Shown here: piece by piece, positions 1 through 10,949 of the stretch
Numbering within the stretch: the first letter of the stretch is position 1
Layout: each line of letters starts with the position of its first letter
Origin: Dehalococcoides mccartyi
GTDB lineage: Bacteria > Chloroflexota > Dehalococcoidia > UBA2979
Direction of reading: 5' to 3'
Assembly (NCBI GenBank): GCA_945865925.1
Contig: CAMBFG010000009.1
Location: forward strand, 1 to 63,814
DNA: 63,814 nucleotides
Made by a program: the position numbers and the translations under genes
The notes under the pieces: model-generated
Seen by the model: the letters and a program-made list of their open reading frames with translations, nothing else
What the model was told of the DNA's origin: nothing
Database searches by the model: none

Positions 1-762
<762 letters not shown>

Positions 763-839
763 GGGCCATTAGCTCAGGTGGTTAGAGCGCAGTCCTGATA
801 AGACTGAGGTCCCTGGTTCGAGTCCAGGATGGCCCACCA
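763..839 (+). tRNA. tRNA-Ile(GAT)
   Basis: The 7-bp acceptor stem GGGCCAT/ATGGCCC, D-arm, anticodon loop CTGATAA (anticodon GAT), T-arm GGTTCGAGTCC and discriminator A are all present. CCA is encoded at 837-839. The position in the 16S-23S spacer is classical. Confidence 0.97.
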
Positions 840-882
840 TCCGCCATCCACGTCGAGTCCATCTCGACTGATGAGTCCGACT

Positions 883-958
883 GGGGCCGTAGCTCAATTG
901 GTAGAGCGCCGCCTTTGCAAGGCGGAGGTCGGGGGTTCGAGCCCCCCCGGCTCCACCA
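883..958 (+). tRNA. tRNA-Ala(TGC)
   Basis: The acceptor stem GGGGCCG/CGGCTCC has one G-U pair. The anticodon stem CCGCC/GGCGG encloses TTTGCAA (anticodon TGC). The T-arm is GGGGGTTCGAGCCCCC and the CCA end is encoded. It follows tRNA-Ile in the spacer, after a small GTCGAG/CTCGAC hairpin at about 852-868. Confidence 0.97.
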
Positions 959-1110
959 ATCTCCCGGAACCCCATCACCCCCCTCGGACAGCCCCCTCGG
1001 AGCCCCGCGACGGCGAAGTCAGCATGGATGCTGGCGTCACCTTCGCGGCGCTTCGGCGCGCTACACGTTCCGTGTGGCGCCTCGGCGCACAGGACGGGGT
1101 CTCCCGTCCG

Positions 1111-1247
1111 CAGCACCTTCACAACAGAATACGGCGAGAGTTGCAAGTCACATATTGCGAGCGCGAACGCGCGCATCGCTGAGTCTGCCTCACAGGCCTG
1201 TCCGGCCTTGTGAGGCACACGAGATTGCAGAGTTGTGCTTGACGGAG

Positions 1248-1254
<7 letters not shown>
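1111..1254 (+). repeat. Left arm of extended 23S processing stem
   Basis: Two blocks on this side are inverted copies of sequence downstream of 23S. Bases 1111-1140 (starting CAGCACCTTCACAACAG) pair with 4254-4282 with one gap and one mismatch. Bases 1224-1254 (ending GGAGGGTCAAG) pair with 4181-4209. Between them sits a local hairpin, GCCTCACAAGGCC-like, at about 1189-1216. Terminal 23S stems are normal RNase III substrates; this one is unusually long. Confidence 0.75.
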
Positions 1255-4180
<2,926 letters not shown>

Positions 4181-4188
<8 letters not shown>

Positions 4189-4282
4189 TCTATCAAGCAC
4201 AATCTGCAATGTTGTGCGTACTCTTCGATGCGCCCGTGCCCGCATGGCATGCGCTCTCGCCGTACTCTGTGTGAAGGTGCTG
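4181..4282 (+). repeat. Right arm of extended 23S processing stem
   Basis: This is the partner of 1111-1254. Bases 4181-4209 (CTTGACCCTCTATCAAGCAC...) and 4254-4282 (CTCTCGCCGTACTCTG, TGTGAAGGTGCTG) are near-complementary to the upstream flank of 23S. The middle portion pairs only weakly. Confidence 0.75.
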
Positions 4283-4340
4283 CTTTGGTTCGTCGTCACT
4301 CCTCGATCCGTCGAGGGCTGTCGGCCCACCGCAGCCGCGT

Positions 4341-4415
4341 CGCGGGATGGAGCAGCGGCAGCTCGTCGGGCTCATAACCCGAAGGTCGGGGGTTCGAATC
4401 CCTCTCCCGCTACCA
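4341..4415 (+). tRNA. Initiator tRNA-fMet(CAT)
   Basis: The anticodon loop CTCATAA lies in a stem closed by three consecutive G-C pairs (GGG/CCC), the hallmark of initiator tRNA. The first acceptor position is C opposite T (C1-U72 unpaired), another initiator feature; most bacteria have C-A here. CCA is encoded at 4413-4415. It lies between 23S and the detached 5S gene and ends just before a strong terminator, so it is probably the last gene of the rrn transcript. Confidence 0.93.
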
Positions 4416-4422
4416 AGCGATC

Positions 4423-4454
4423 AAACAGGCGGAGCCAATCGGCTCCGCCTGTTT
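4423..4454. terminator. Convergent terminator (tRNA-fMet / GNAT)
   Basis: A perfect 14-bp stem, AAACAGGCGGAGCC/GGCTCCGCCTGTTT, has an AATC loop. It is A-rich on the left and T-rich on the right, so it can work in both directions: for the rrn transcript and for the minus-strand acetyltransferase ending at 4457. Confidence 0.85.
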
Positions 4455-4456
4455 CG

Positions 4457-5062
4457 TTATCCCGGAGATCTCCGGGGCGCTGCCCGCAGATGCCGCCGGT
4501 AGATGTGACGTCGGGTGCCGGCGCGGCCCACCGCGCGGAACCGCTCACGCTCGAACGCGGGGACGAATCCCATGAACCGATACGAGGGCGATGAGGGGTC
4601 GACGGGATACGCCTCCACGACTCGAGCGCCGTGTGCCTTCGCGTGGGTGACGGCGGCTTTGATCAGGTGGGCGGTGACGCCCTGGCCTCGATACTGGCGC
4701 GGGACGAAGAAGCAGGTGATCGACCACAGCGTGTCCGGGTCGGCGGTGTCGTCCTCGACGTCGCCGAGGCGTTCGAAGGTGGCCTTCGGCGCGACGGAGC
4801 ACCATGCGATGGGTTCGCCGTCCAGATAGCCGAGGATGCCGATCGGTGTGTCGGCGGCGACGCGCGTGCGCATGGCTGCTTTCTTTGTTGCGGACGTCGC
4901 GTTCTTGCGGTCGATCGCGCGGAAGACCATGCACCAGCAGGCCTTCGGGCCGCCGCGGGCCTCGAAGAGCCGTTCGAAGTCGAGCCAGCGGTCGGGTGTG
5001 ACCGCGTGGAACTCGAGGCGGGCGGGAAATCTCACCGTGAAGTGCCTGCCGGGTCTTGTCAC
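4457..5062 (-). CDS. GNAT family N-acetyltransferase
   Basis: The 201-residue protein has the GNAT fold signature. The acetyl-CoA loop RQYRGQGV lies near residue 120, preceded by a strand (LWSITCFFV) and followed by a helix and the motif-B-like segment YRFMGFVPAFERER. The N-terminal WCMVFR and the AIDRKNATSATKKAAMR stretch resemble small-molecule acetyltransferases annotated only as GNAT; the substrate cannot be read. The start is GTG at 5062, only 28 bases from the divergent 5S gene, so the 5S promoter overlaps the start of this gene. It separates 5S from the rest of the rrn operon. Confidence 0.85.
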   Translation of the reverse strand: MTRPGRHFTVRFPARLEFHAVTPDRWLDFERLFEARGGPKACWCMVFRAIDRKNATSATKKAAMRTRVAADTPIGILGYLDGEPIAWCSVAPKATFERLGDVEDDTADPDTLWSITCFFVPRQYRGQGVTAHLIKAAVTHAKAHGARVVEAYPVDPSSPSYRFMGFVPAFERERFRAVGRAGTRRHIYRRHLRAAPRRSPG

Positions 5063-5085
5063 TACCGGGAAGGGTGCGCGATACT
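5056..5085 (+). promoter_or_regulatory. Candidate sigma70-type promoter of 5S rRNA
   Basis: TTGTCA (5056-5061) and GATACT (5080-5085) are separated by 18 bases, and the 5S sequence starts 6 bases later. The -35 box overlaps the first codons of the divergent GNAT gene. A dedicated promoter is expected because a terminator and an opposite-strand gene separate 5S from 23S. Confidence 0.6.
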
Positions 5086-5090
5086 ACGCA

Positions 5091-5208
5091 CCTTGGTGGT
5101 TAGAGCGTGGTGGACCCACCCGTTCCCATTCCGAACACGGAAGTGAAACGCCACAGCGCTGACGATACTCCCCGTGCAAACGGGCGTGGAAAATAGGCCA
5201 CCGCCAGG
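5091..5208 (+). rRNA. rrf: 5S rRNA
   Basis: The terminal helix CCTTGGTGG/CCGCCAGG closes the molecule. The conserved core CCCGTTCCCATTCCGAACACGG and the GTGAAACGCC segment are diagnostic. At about 118 nt the length is normal. It is not directly behind 23S: tRNA-fMet, a terminator and a minus-strand gene intervene, so it must be transcribed separately. Confidence 0.95.
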
Positions 5209-5213
5209 ACAAT

Positions 5214-5245
5214 GCGAGCCATCCCGCTTAAACGGGATGGCTCGC
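5214..5245 (+). terminator. 5S rRNA terminator
   Basis: A perfect 13-bp stem, GCGAGCCATCCCG/CGGGATGGCTCGC, has a six-base A/T-rich loop and lies 5 bases after 5S. The following TGCTTCTCCC is only weakly T-rich. Confidence 0.75.
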
Positions 5246-5407
5246 TGCTTCTCCCACCGGTACATCTCGGCGTACCCACCTGCATATGCCTCGCGCATCC
5301 ACAGATGAACCGGGATCGTATCGGGCAGAGCGATGTATCATCGTCACTTGCGCCTCAGCTTCGGCGGGGGCGTGGATCCATCTTCAATCCGGAGGCTTGT
5401 ACCAACC

Positions 5408-6994
5408 TTGACCAACCAGACCACCACTGCACCCGCCGAAGAGTTCGAGTCCATGGAGGCGCTGCTTGCCAGCGTGGAGGCTCAGGAACCGCGCCAGTTG
5501 CGCCGCGGCGAGGTGGTCGAAGGCACCGTCATGGGCGTGGAGCGTGACGGCATCCTGGTGGACATCGGCTTCAAGTCAGAAGGTGTTGTACCGGCCGGCG
5601 AGATGCACTCGCTCGGCGCCGACCCGCTGACGAAAGTGCAGCCCGGCGACAAGGTGCTCGTCTACGTCTCGAACCCCGAGACCTCCGAGGGCCAGGTCGG
5701 CCTGTCGATCGACCGCGCACGCGGCGAGCAGGGCTGGCGCACGCTGCAGGAGCGCTTTGAGAGCGGCGACATCTTCGAGGCGGAGATCACCGGCTACAAC
5801 AAGGGCGGACTGCTCGCGAACGTCGAGGGCGTGAACGCCTTCATCCCGATGTCGCAGGTCGTGGGCGCGAAGCCCGGCACGGACGGCACGAACCCGCTGT
5901 CCGCGCAGGTCGGCCGCGAACTCCGCCTGAAGGTCATCGAGATCAACCGACGCCGCAACCGCGTCATCCTCTCCGAGCGTGCTGCGCTGCAGGAGTGGCG
6001 CGCCGAGCAGAAGGACCGTCTGCTCGACGAACTGCACGAGGGCGAAATCCGCCTCGGCCGCATCACCTCGATCCGAAACTTCGGTGTGTTCGTTGACCTC
6101 GGCGGCGCGGACGGCCTCGTCCACCTGTCCGAGTTGTCCTGGGACCGCAACGCGCAGCCAGAGGACCTGTTCAAGGTTGGCGACGAGGTCAACGTCTTCG
6201 TCATGCGCATCGACCAGGACACGAAGAAGATCGCACTCTCCATCCGCCGCGCGGCGCCGGAGCAGTGGGAGCAGTTGATCACGCGCTACCAGGTCGGCGA
6301 TGTCGTCCCAGGTGTGATCACGAAGCTGGTCGCGTTCGGCGCATTCGCTCGGCTCCCTGGGCCGGTCGAGGGCCTCGTCCACGTCTCCGAGTTGGTGGAC
6401 CGTCGCATCGGTCACCCCGAGGAAGTCGTGGAGGAAGGCGACGTCGTCCCGCTGAAGATCGTGCGCATCGAGCACGACCGGCACCGTCTGGGCCTGTCTC
6501 TGCGCGAGGCGCGCACCGAGGCGATGATCCGCGGCTGGCAGTTCGACCAGGACGGTCGCACCACGGAGATGCCCGAGGACGCTACCCGGCTGTTCCCGGA
6601 CGAGGCCGTGAACCTCGCCCCGCGCTTCGCTGCTCGCATCGAGCGGGCGGCGGAAGAGTCGCGCAAGGCGGTCGTCGCCGCTTCGGCACGGCAGGAGTCG
6701 CGAGCGGAAGACCAGCAGGGGCGCGCAGCGATGCGTGACGACCAGCCGGTACTGACGGCGATGCAGGCCGCCATGCAGCAGGCGCAGGCCGACCTCGCGC
6801 AGCAGTCTCCCGAAGACGCCGCCGCCGAGATGGCGACCGAGGCCCCGTCGACTGCTGTCGAGACGCCAGCCGTCGAGGCCCCAGCCGCTGAGGCGCCAGT
6901 CACAGAAGCGCCGGTCGCAGAGGCGCCGGCTGAGGCACCCGCCGAGGTGACCGAGACGCAGGCAGAGGCGTCAGAAGAGAAGCCCGCCGAGTAG
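5408..6994 (+). CDS. rpsA: Ribosomal protein S1 (four S1 domains)
   Basis: RNA-binding protein of the small ribosomal subunit that helps load structured mRNA. From a TTG start at 5408 the protein is 528 residues, with four S1 OB-folds at about 31-103, 120-190, 208-277 and 293-362. Typical strands are visible: GTVMGVERDGILVDIGFKSEG, then GVFVDLGGADGLVHLSEL and GAFARLPGPVEGLVHVSEL. Residues 400-528 form a low-complexity tail rich in Ala, Pro and Glu (repeated EAP units). The TTG was chosen because GGAGG lies 12 bases upstream; an in-frame ATG at 5333 lacks a good site but remains possible. Four domains instead of six is common outside Proteobacteria. Monocistronic, with a terminator 21 bases downstream. 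Confidence 0.93.
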   Translation: MTNQTTTAPAEEFESMEALLASVEAQEPRQLRRGEVVEGTVMGVERDGILVDIGFKSEGVVPAGEMHSLGADPLTKVQPGDKVLVYVSNPETSEGQVGLSIDRARGEQGWRTLQERFESGDIFEAEITGYNKGGLLANVEGVNAFIPMSQVVGAKPGTDGTNPLSAQVGRELRLKVIEINRRRNRVILSERAALQEWRAEQKDRLLDELHEGEIRLGRITSIRNFGVFVDLGGADGLVHLSELSWDRNAQPEDLFKVGDEVNVFVMRIDQDTKKIALSIRRAAPEQWEQLITRYQVGDVVPGVITKLVAFGAFARLPGPVEGLVHVSELVDRRIGHPEEVVEEGDVVPLKIVRIEHDRHRLGLSLREARTEAMIRGWQFDQDGRTTEMPEDATRLFPDEAVNLAPRFAARIERAAEESRKAVVAASARQESRAEDQQGRAAMRDDQPVLTAMQAAMQQAQADLAQQSPEDAAAEMATEAPSTAVETPAVEAPAAEAPVTEAPVAEAPAEAPAEVTETQAEASEEKPAE

Positions 6995-7015
6995 CCCCAT
7001 AACGGGTCTGATTGG

Positions 7016-7047
7016 GCGGCGCGCCGGGGACATCCTCGGCGCGCCGC
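7016..7047 (+). terminator. rpsA terminator
   Basis: A GC-rich 11-bp perfect stem, GCGGCGCGCCG/CGGCGCGCCGC, has a 10-base loop and is followed by TCTGTCTCT, 21 bases after the rpsA stop. Confidence 0.7.
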
Positions 7048-7227
7048 TCTGTCTCTCCCGGGGCGTCCTGACCAGCCGCTCTGGCAGTGTCAGGTGGAAC
7101 GCGCACAGACAGCGTCGGGGTGTATTCGGCACAATGGATCGAGAGCCCGCGTAGGTCTACGTTCGATGGGGTGACCAAGCCCCCGTGGTACTGTTGATCT
7201 GCGGGGGAACAGGCGGGAGGTCGGACT

Positions 7228-9756
7228 ATGGCTGACCGATTCGACAAGTTCACAGAGCGGGCACGTCGCGTGCTCACGCTCGCGCAGGAAGAAGCCCAGC
7301 GCTTCAACCACAACTACATCGGCACGGAGCATTTGCTCCTGGGCCTCGTCCGCGAGGGCGACGGTGTAGCGGCGAAGGTGCTCGGCAACCTCGGCGTCGA
7401 ACTGAACAAAGTGCGCTCAGCCGTCGAGTTCATCATCGGCCGTGGCGACCGCACGTCCTCCGCGGAGATTGGCCTCACGCCTCGCGCGAAGAAGGTCATC
7501 GAACTCGCGGTCGACGAGGCGCGTCGACTCTCGCACTCTTATATCGGCACCGAGCACCTGCTGCTCGGCCTCGTCCGTGAGGGCGAAGGCATTGCGGCGG
7601 GAGTCCTCGAAAGCCTGGGCGTGAACCTGGAGCGGGTGCGCGGGGAGACCACGCGCATCCTGCAGCAGCAGCCGCAGCAGGGTCAGCCTGCCGCCGGAGG
7701 CGGCCAGCAGGCCGGGCAGACGGCCGCAGCGGCTGGCGGGCGCTCGGTGCGCACCCCCACGCTCGACCAGTTGGGCGTCGACCTGACGGCGATGGCGCGG
7801 AGCGGCCAGCTCGACCCGATCGTCGGGCGCGACCACGAGATCGAGCGGGTGGTCCAGATCCTCTCGCGTCGCACGAAGAACAACCCCGTCCTCATCGGCG
7901 AGCCGGGCGTCGGCAAGACCGCCATCGCGGAAGGCCTCGCGCACCGCATCGTCGCCGGTGACGTGCCGGATACGCTGCTCGGTAAGCGCATGCTCACCCT
8001 GGACATCGGCCTGCTCGTCGCAGGCACGAAGTACCGAGGTGAGTTCGAGGAGCGCCTGAAGAAGGTCATCGAGGAGATCAAGACCTCCGGCAACTGCATG
8101 CTGTTCATCGACGAGCTGCACATGCTCGTCGGTGCCGGCGCAGCCGAGGGTGCTGTGGACGCGGCGAACATCCTGAAGCCGGCGCTCGCCCGAGGTGAGA
8201 TCCAGGCCGTGGGTGCGACCACCCTCGACGAGTACCGCAAGCACATCGAGCGGGACGCGGCGCTGGAGCGACGCTTCCAGCCGGTGCGGGTGGACGAACC
8301 GACGGTGCCGGACACTATCTCGATCCTCAAGGGCGTGCGCTCGGCGTACGAAGAGCACCACAAGTTGAAGATCTCCGACGAGGCGCTCAAGGCGGCCGCG
8401 GAACTCTCCGCACGCTACGTCTCCGACCGCTTCCTCCCGGACAAGGCGATCGACCTGATGGACGAGGCTTCGGCCCGCGTCCGCATCCGTCGCCACGCGA
8501 TGCCGCCTTCCGTGAAGGAAGTGCAGAGCGGTCTGGAAGCGCTGCGGCGCGAGAAGGACCAGGCGATCGCGAACCAGCAGTACGAGTTCGCAGCCGAACT
8601 GCGCGAGCGCGAAGTGCGACTGCAGAGCCGTCTCGAAGAACTCGAGGCGGAGATGCAGCAGCAGCGCGGCTCCGACGAGGCGATCGTGACCGAGGACGAC
8701 ATCCGCGATGTCATTTCCCAGTGGACGGGCGTCCCGCTGTCGCGTATCGCGGCAGAGGAGAGCCAGCGCCTGCTGGAGATGGAGTCGTTCCTGAAGGAGC
8801 GCGTGGTCGGCCAGGAAGAGCCGATCGTCGCGGTCTCTCGGGCGGTGCGGCGCGCGAGCGCCGGACTGAAGGACCCGAAGCGCCCGATCGGTGTCTTCAT
8901 GTTCCTCGGGCCCACCGGCGTCGGTAAGACCTACCTCGCCGAGATGCTGGGCGAGTTCATGTTCGGCTCGCGCGACAACATCGTGCGTATCGACATGTCC
9001 GAGTTCATGGAGAAGCACACGATCTCGCGTCTCGTCGGTTCGCCTCCGGGCTACGTGGGGTACGACGACGGTGGCCAGTTGACCGACCTGGTGCGGCGCA
9101 AGTCGTACTGCCTGATCCTCCTCGACGAGATCGAGAAGGCTCACCCGGACGTGTTCAACATGCTGCTCCAGATCTTCGACGACGGGCACCTGTCCGACGC
9201 GAAGGGGCGCAAGGTCGACTTCCGCAACACGATCATCATCATGACCTCCAACGTGGGGTCTGACCTGATCCGGAAGGACAGCCGCGTCGGCTTCAACACC
9301 GCGCAGGACGAGACCAAGGACGCCGACGCGCAGTACAAGCGGATGAAGGGACGCGTCGAAGAGGAGATGAAGCGGGTCTTCCGGCCTGAGTTCATCAACC
9401 GCATCGACCAGTCCGTCATCTTCCGTGCCCTGGGCGCCACAGACATCCGCCAGATCGTCAACCTCGAGTTGGACGACCTGCGGACCAACCTGAAGACCAA
9501 GGAGATGAAACTCGAGGTTACCGACGCCTTGCTCGACCACCTCGGCGAGGCTGGGTTCGACCCGGTCTTCGGTGCTCGTCCGCTGCGCCGCGTGATCCAG
9601 AACCTCATCGAGGACAAACTTTCGGACCAGGTGCTCGGCGGCACGTTCGAGCCGGGCGACACCGTGAAGGTCGACATCACCGACGGCGAAGTGAACTTCA
9701 CACGTCTTGTCGGTGAGGTCGCCTCGGAAGAGCCGGCGCTCACCACGACGCCGTAG
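7228..9756 (+). CDS. clpC: ATP-dependent Clp protease ATPase subunit ClpC
   Basis: Hsp100 unfoldase that feeds proteins to ClpP. The 842 residues show two N-terminal Clp_N repeats (each with the [17 protein letters not shown]-type motif, about 1-145), AAA+ module 1 with Walker A GEPGVGKT near 224, a UVR-type middle segment (about 430-465), AAA+ module 2 with Walker A GPTGVGKT near 560, and a C-terminal D2-small domain. Presence of the UVR segment separates ClpC from ClpA and ClpB. A GGGAGG site lies 8 bases before the ATG. No ctsR or mcsA/mcsB neighbours and no CIRCE element were seen, so control differs from the Bacillus pattern. Confidence 0.97.
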   Translation: MADRFDKFTERARRVLTLAQEEAQRFNHNYIGTEHLLLGLVREGDGVAAKVLGNLGVELNKVRSAVEFIIGRGDRTSSAEIGLTPRAKKVIELAVDEARRLSHSYIGTEHLLLGLVREGEGIAAGVLESLGVNLERVRGETTRILQQQPQQGQPAAGGGQQAGQTAAAAGGRSVRTPTLDQLGVDLTAMARSGQLDPIVGRDHEIERVVQILSRRTKNNPVLIGEPGVGKTAIAEGLAHRIVAGDVPDTLLGKRMLTLDIGLLVAGTKYRGEFEERLKKVIEEIKTSGNCMLFIDELHMLVGAGAAEGAVDAANILKPALARGEIQAVGATTLDEYRKHIERDAALERRFQPVRVDEPTVPDTISILKGVRSAYEEHHKLKISDEALKAAAELSARYVSDRFLPDKAIDLMDEASARVRIRRHAMPPSVKEVQSGLEALRREKDQAIANQQYEFAAELREREVRLQSRLEELEAEMQQQRGSDEAIVTEDDIRDVISQWTGVPLSRIAAEESQRLLEMESFLKERVVGQEEPIVAVSRAVRRASAGLKDPKRPIGVFMFLGPTGVGKTYLAEMLGEFMFGSRDNIVRIDMSEFMEKHTISRLVGSPPGYVGYDDGGQLTDLVRRKSYCLILLDEIEKAHPDVFNMLLQIFDDGHLSDAKGRKVDFRNTIIIMTSNVGSDLIRKDSRVGFNTAQDETKDADAQYKRMKGRVEEEMKRVFRPEFINRIDQSVIFRALGATDIRQIVNLELDDLRTNLKTKEMKLEVTDALLDHLGEAGFDPVFGARPLRRVIQNLIEDKLSDQVLGGTFEPGDTVKVDITDGEVNFTRLVGEVASEEPALTTTP

Positions 9757-9778
9757 CCGAGGACATTCGGACCAACGC

Positions 9779-9804
9779 GAAGGCCGCCCGAGAGGGCGGC
9801 CTTC
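9779..9804. terminator. Convergent terminator (clpC / rodA)
   Basis: A perfect 11-bp stem, GAAGGCCGCCC/GGGCGGCCTTC, has a GAGA tetraloop. It sits between the clpC stop and the 3' end of the minus-strand rodA, with GAA/TTC flanks that suit both directions. Confidence 0.85.
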
Positions 9805-9830
9805 GTCGTACCCGGTCCGCAGACTCGGCC

Positions 9831-10949
9831 CTACCGCTCGCCTCGCCACAGCGCGCGGTCGAGGACCGGGCGGTGCGCCGCGATTGACTCAATGATCCCC
9901 AACGCCGCGAAGACGGTCACGAGGGCTGACCCACCCTGTGAGATGAACGGTAGCGGGATCCCCGTCGCCGGGAAGAGCCGTAGGTTCACAGCGATGTGCA
10001 GCGCCGCCTGCCCCACGATCGTCGCCGTGAGCGCGGCCGCGAGGAGCCGTCCGAACGCCTCCGGCGCCGCGCTCGCCGCTCGGATCCCGCGCCACGCCAC
10101 CACCACGAACAGCGCGAGCACCGCGAGCGAACCGGCGAGGCCCGTCTGCTCCGCCAGTTGGGCGAAGGCGAAGTCCGCTGTCCGTGGCGCGAGGCCTTCG
10201 AGGGCGCTCGGGCCGCCGAAGCCGCGCCCGGTCAGTCCGCCGCCGCCGATGGCGACCTCCACCTGCCGGCTGGTGAAGCCTGAGCCGAGCGGGTCACGTG
10301 CCGGGTCGACAAATACGGCGATCCGTTCGCGCTGGTAGTCGGGTACGGCAACGAACAGGATGGGGAGGACGGCGACGGCCAGCAATGCCATCCCGCCGAG
10401 GACACGCCAGGAGACGCCCCAGACGGCCACCAGCACCACCCAGAGCACGCCCAGCGTGAGTGTGCTGCCGAGGTCGGGTTCCGCCAGCACGAGGGCTGCC
10501 GGAACCGCCACGATGGCCAGCGTGAACGCCACCCCGCGCCTCGATGGATCGCGGCGCGCGGCGAAGGCGGCGAGGGCCGCCGCCGTTGCTACCTTCGCGA
10601 ACTCTGATGGCTGGATCGTCACCGGGCCGACATCGATCCAGCGCCGGGCACCGTGGGCGTCCGTGCCGAGCACGAGCACCGCGACCAGTGCCGCGCCCGC
10701 AGCGAGGTAGACCCACAGTGCCCATCGCTGGAGCAGGCGGTAGTCCATGCGCCGCGACATCAGGAACGCCACGATCCCGACGCCGAAGTACAGCGCCTGC
10801 CGGAAGGTTGGACTCGTGAACAGCGTCCAGCCATCATCAAGCGTCGCGCCGCGGATCATCATCAGTCCGAGGGTGACGAGGGCAAGCCCCGCCCCGATGA
10901 GCGCGGGGTCGGGCGCGATCGCACGCAATGTCTGGCGGGCGAAGGTCAT
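9831..10949 (-). CDS. rodA: Peptidoglycan glycosyltransferase RodA (SEDS family)
   Basis: Polytopic SEDS enzyme that polymerises lipid II for lateral wall growth together with PBP2. The 372 residues contain about ten hydrophobic segments and the family landmarks GGGLTGRGFGG, TADFAFAQLAEQTG and, near the C-terminus, ATGIPLPFISQGGSAL. The adjacent class B PBP and the mreBCD genes assign it to RodA and not FtsW. The ATG at 10949 overlaps the mrdA stop by four bases (ATGA), giving translational coupling. The frame stays open upstream to 11117, but that part is antisense-like and lies inside mrdA. Confidence 0.94.
   Translation of the reverse strand: MTFARQTLRAIAPDPALIGAGLALVTLGLMMIRGATLDDGWTLFTSPTFRQALYFGVGIVAFLMSRRMDYRLLQRWALWVYLAAGAALVAVLVLGTDAHGARRWIDVGPVTIQPSEFAKVATAAALAAFAARRDPSRRGVAFTLAIVAVPAALVLAEPDLGSTLTLGVLWVVLVAVWGVSWRVLGGMALLAVAVLPILFVAVPDYQRERIAVFVDPARDPLGSGFTSRQVEVAIGGGGLTGRGFGGPSALEGLAPRTADFAFAQLAEQTGLAGSLAVLALFVVVAWRGIRAASAAPEAFGRLLAAALTATIVGQAALHIAVNLRLFPATGIPLPFISQGGSALVTVFAALGIIESIAAHRPVLDRALWRGER

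Noticed and set aside
7080-7227. CIRCE or CtsR operator upstream of clpC
   Set aside because: No TTAGCACTC-type inverted repeat and no CtsR heptad repeat found.
7417-9849. Very long open frame (810 codons) antisense to clpC, and similar frames antisense to rpsA, ligA, ftsH and uvrA
   Set aside because: They mirror the codon bias of the high-GC sense genes, have Asp/Val/His/Leu-rich compositions typical of antisense translation, and show no domain or ribosome binding site.
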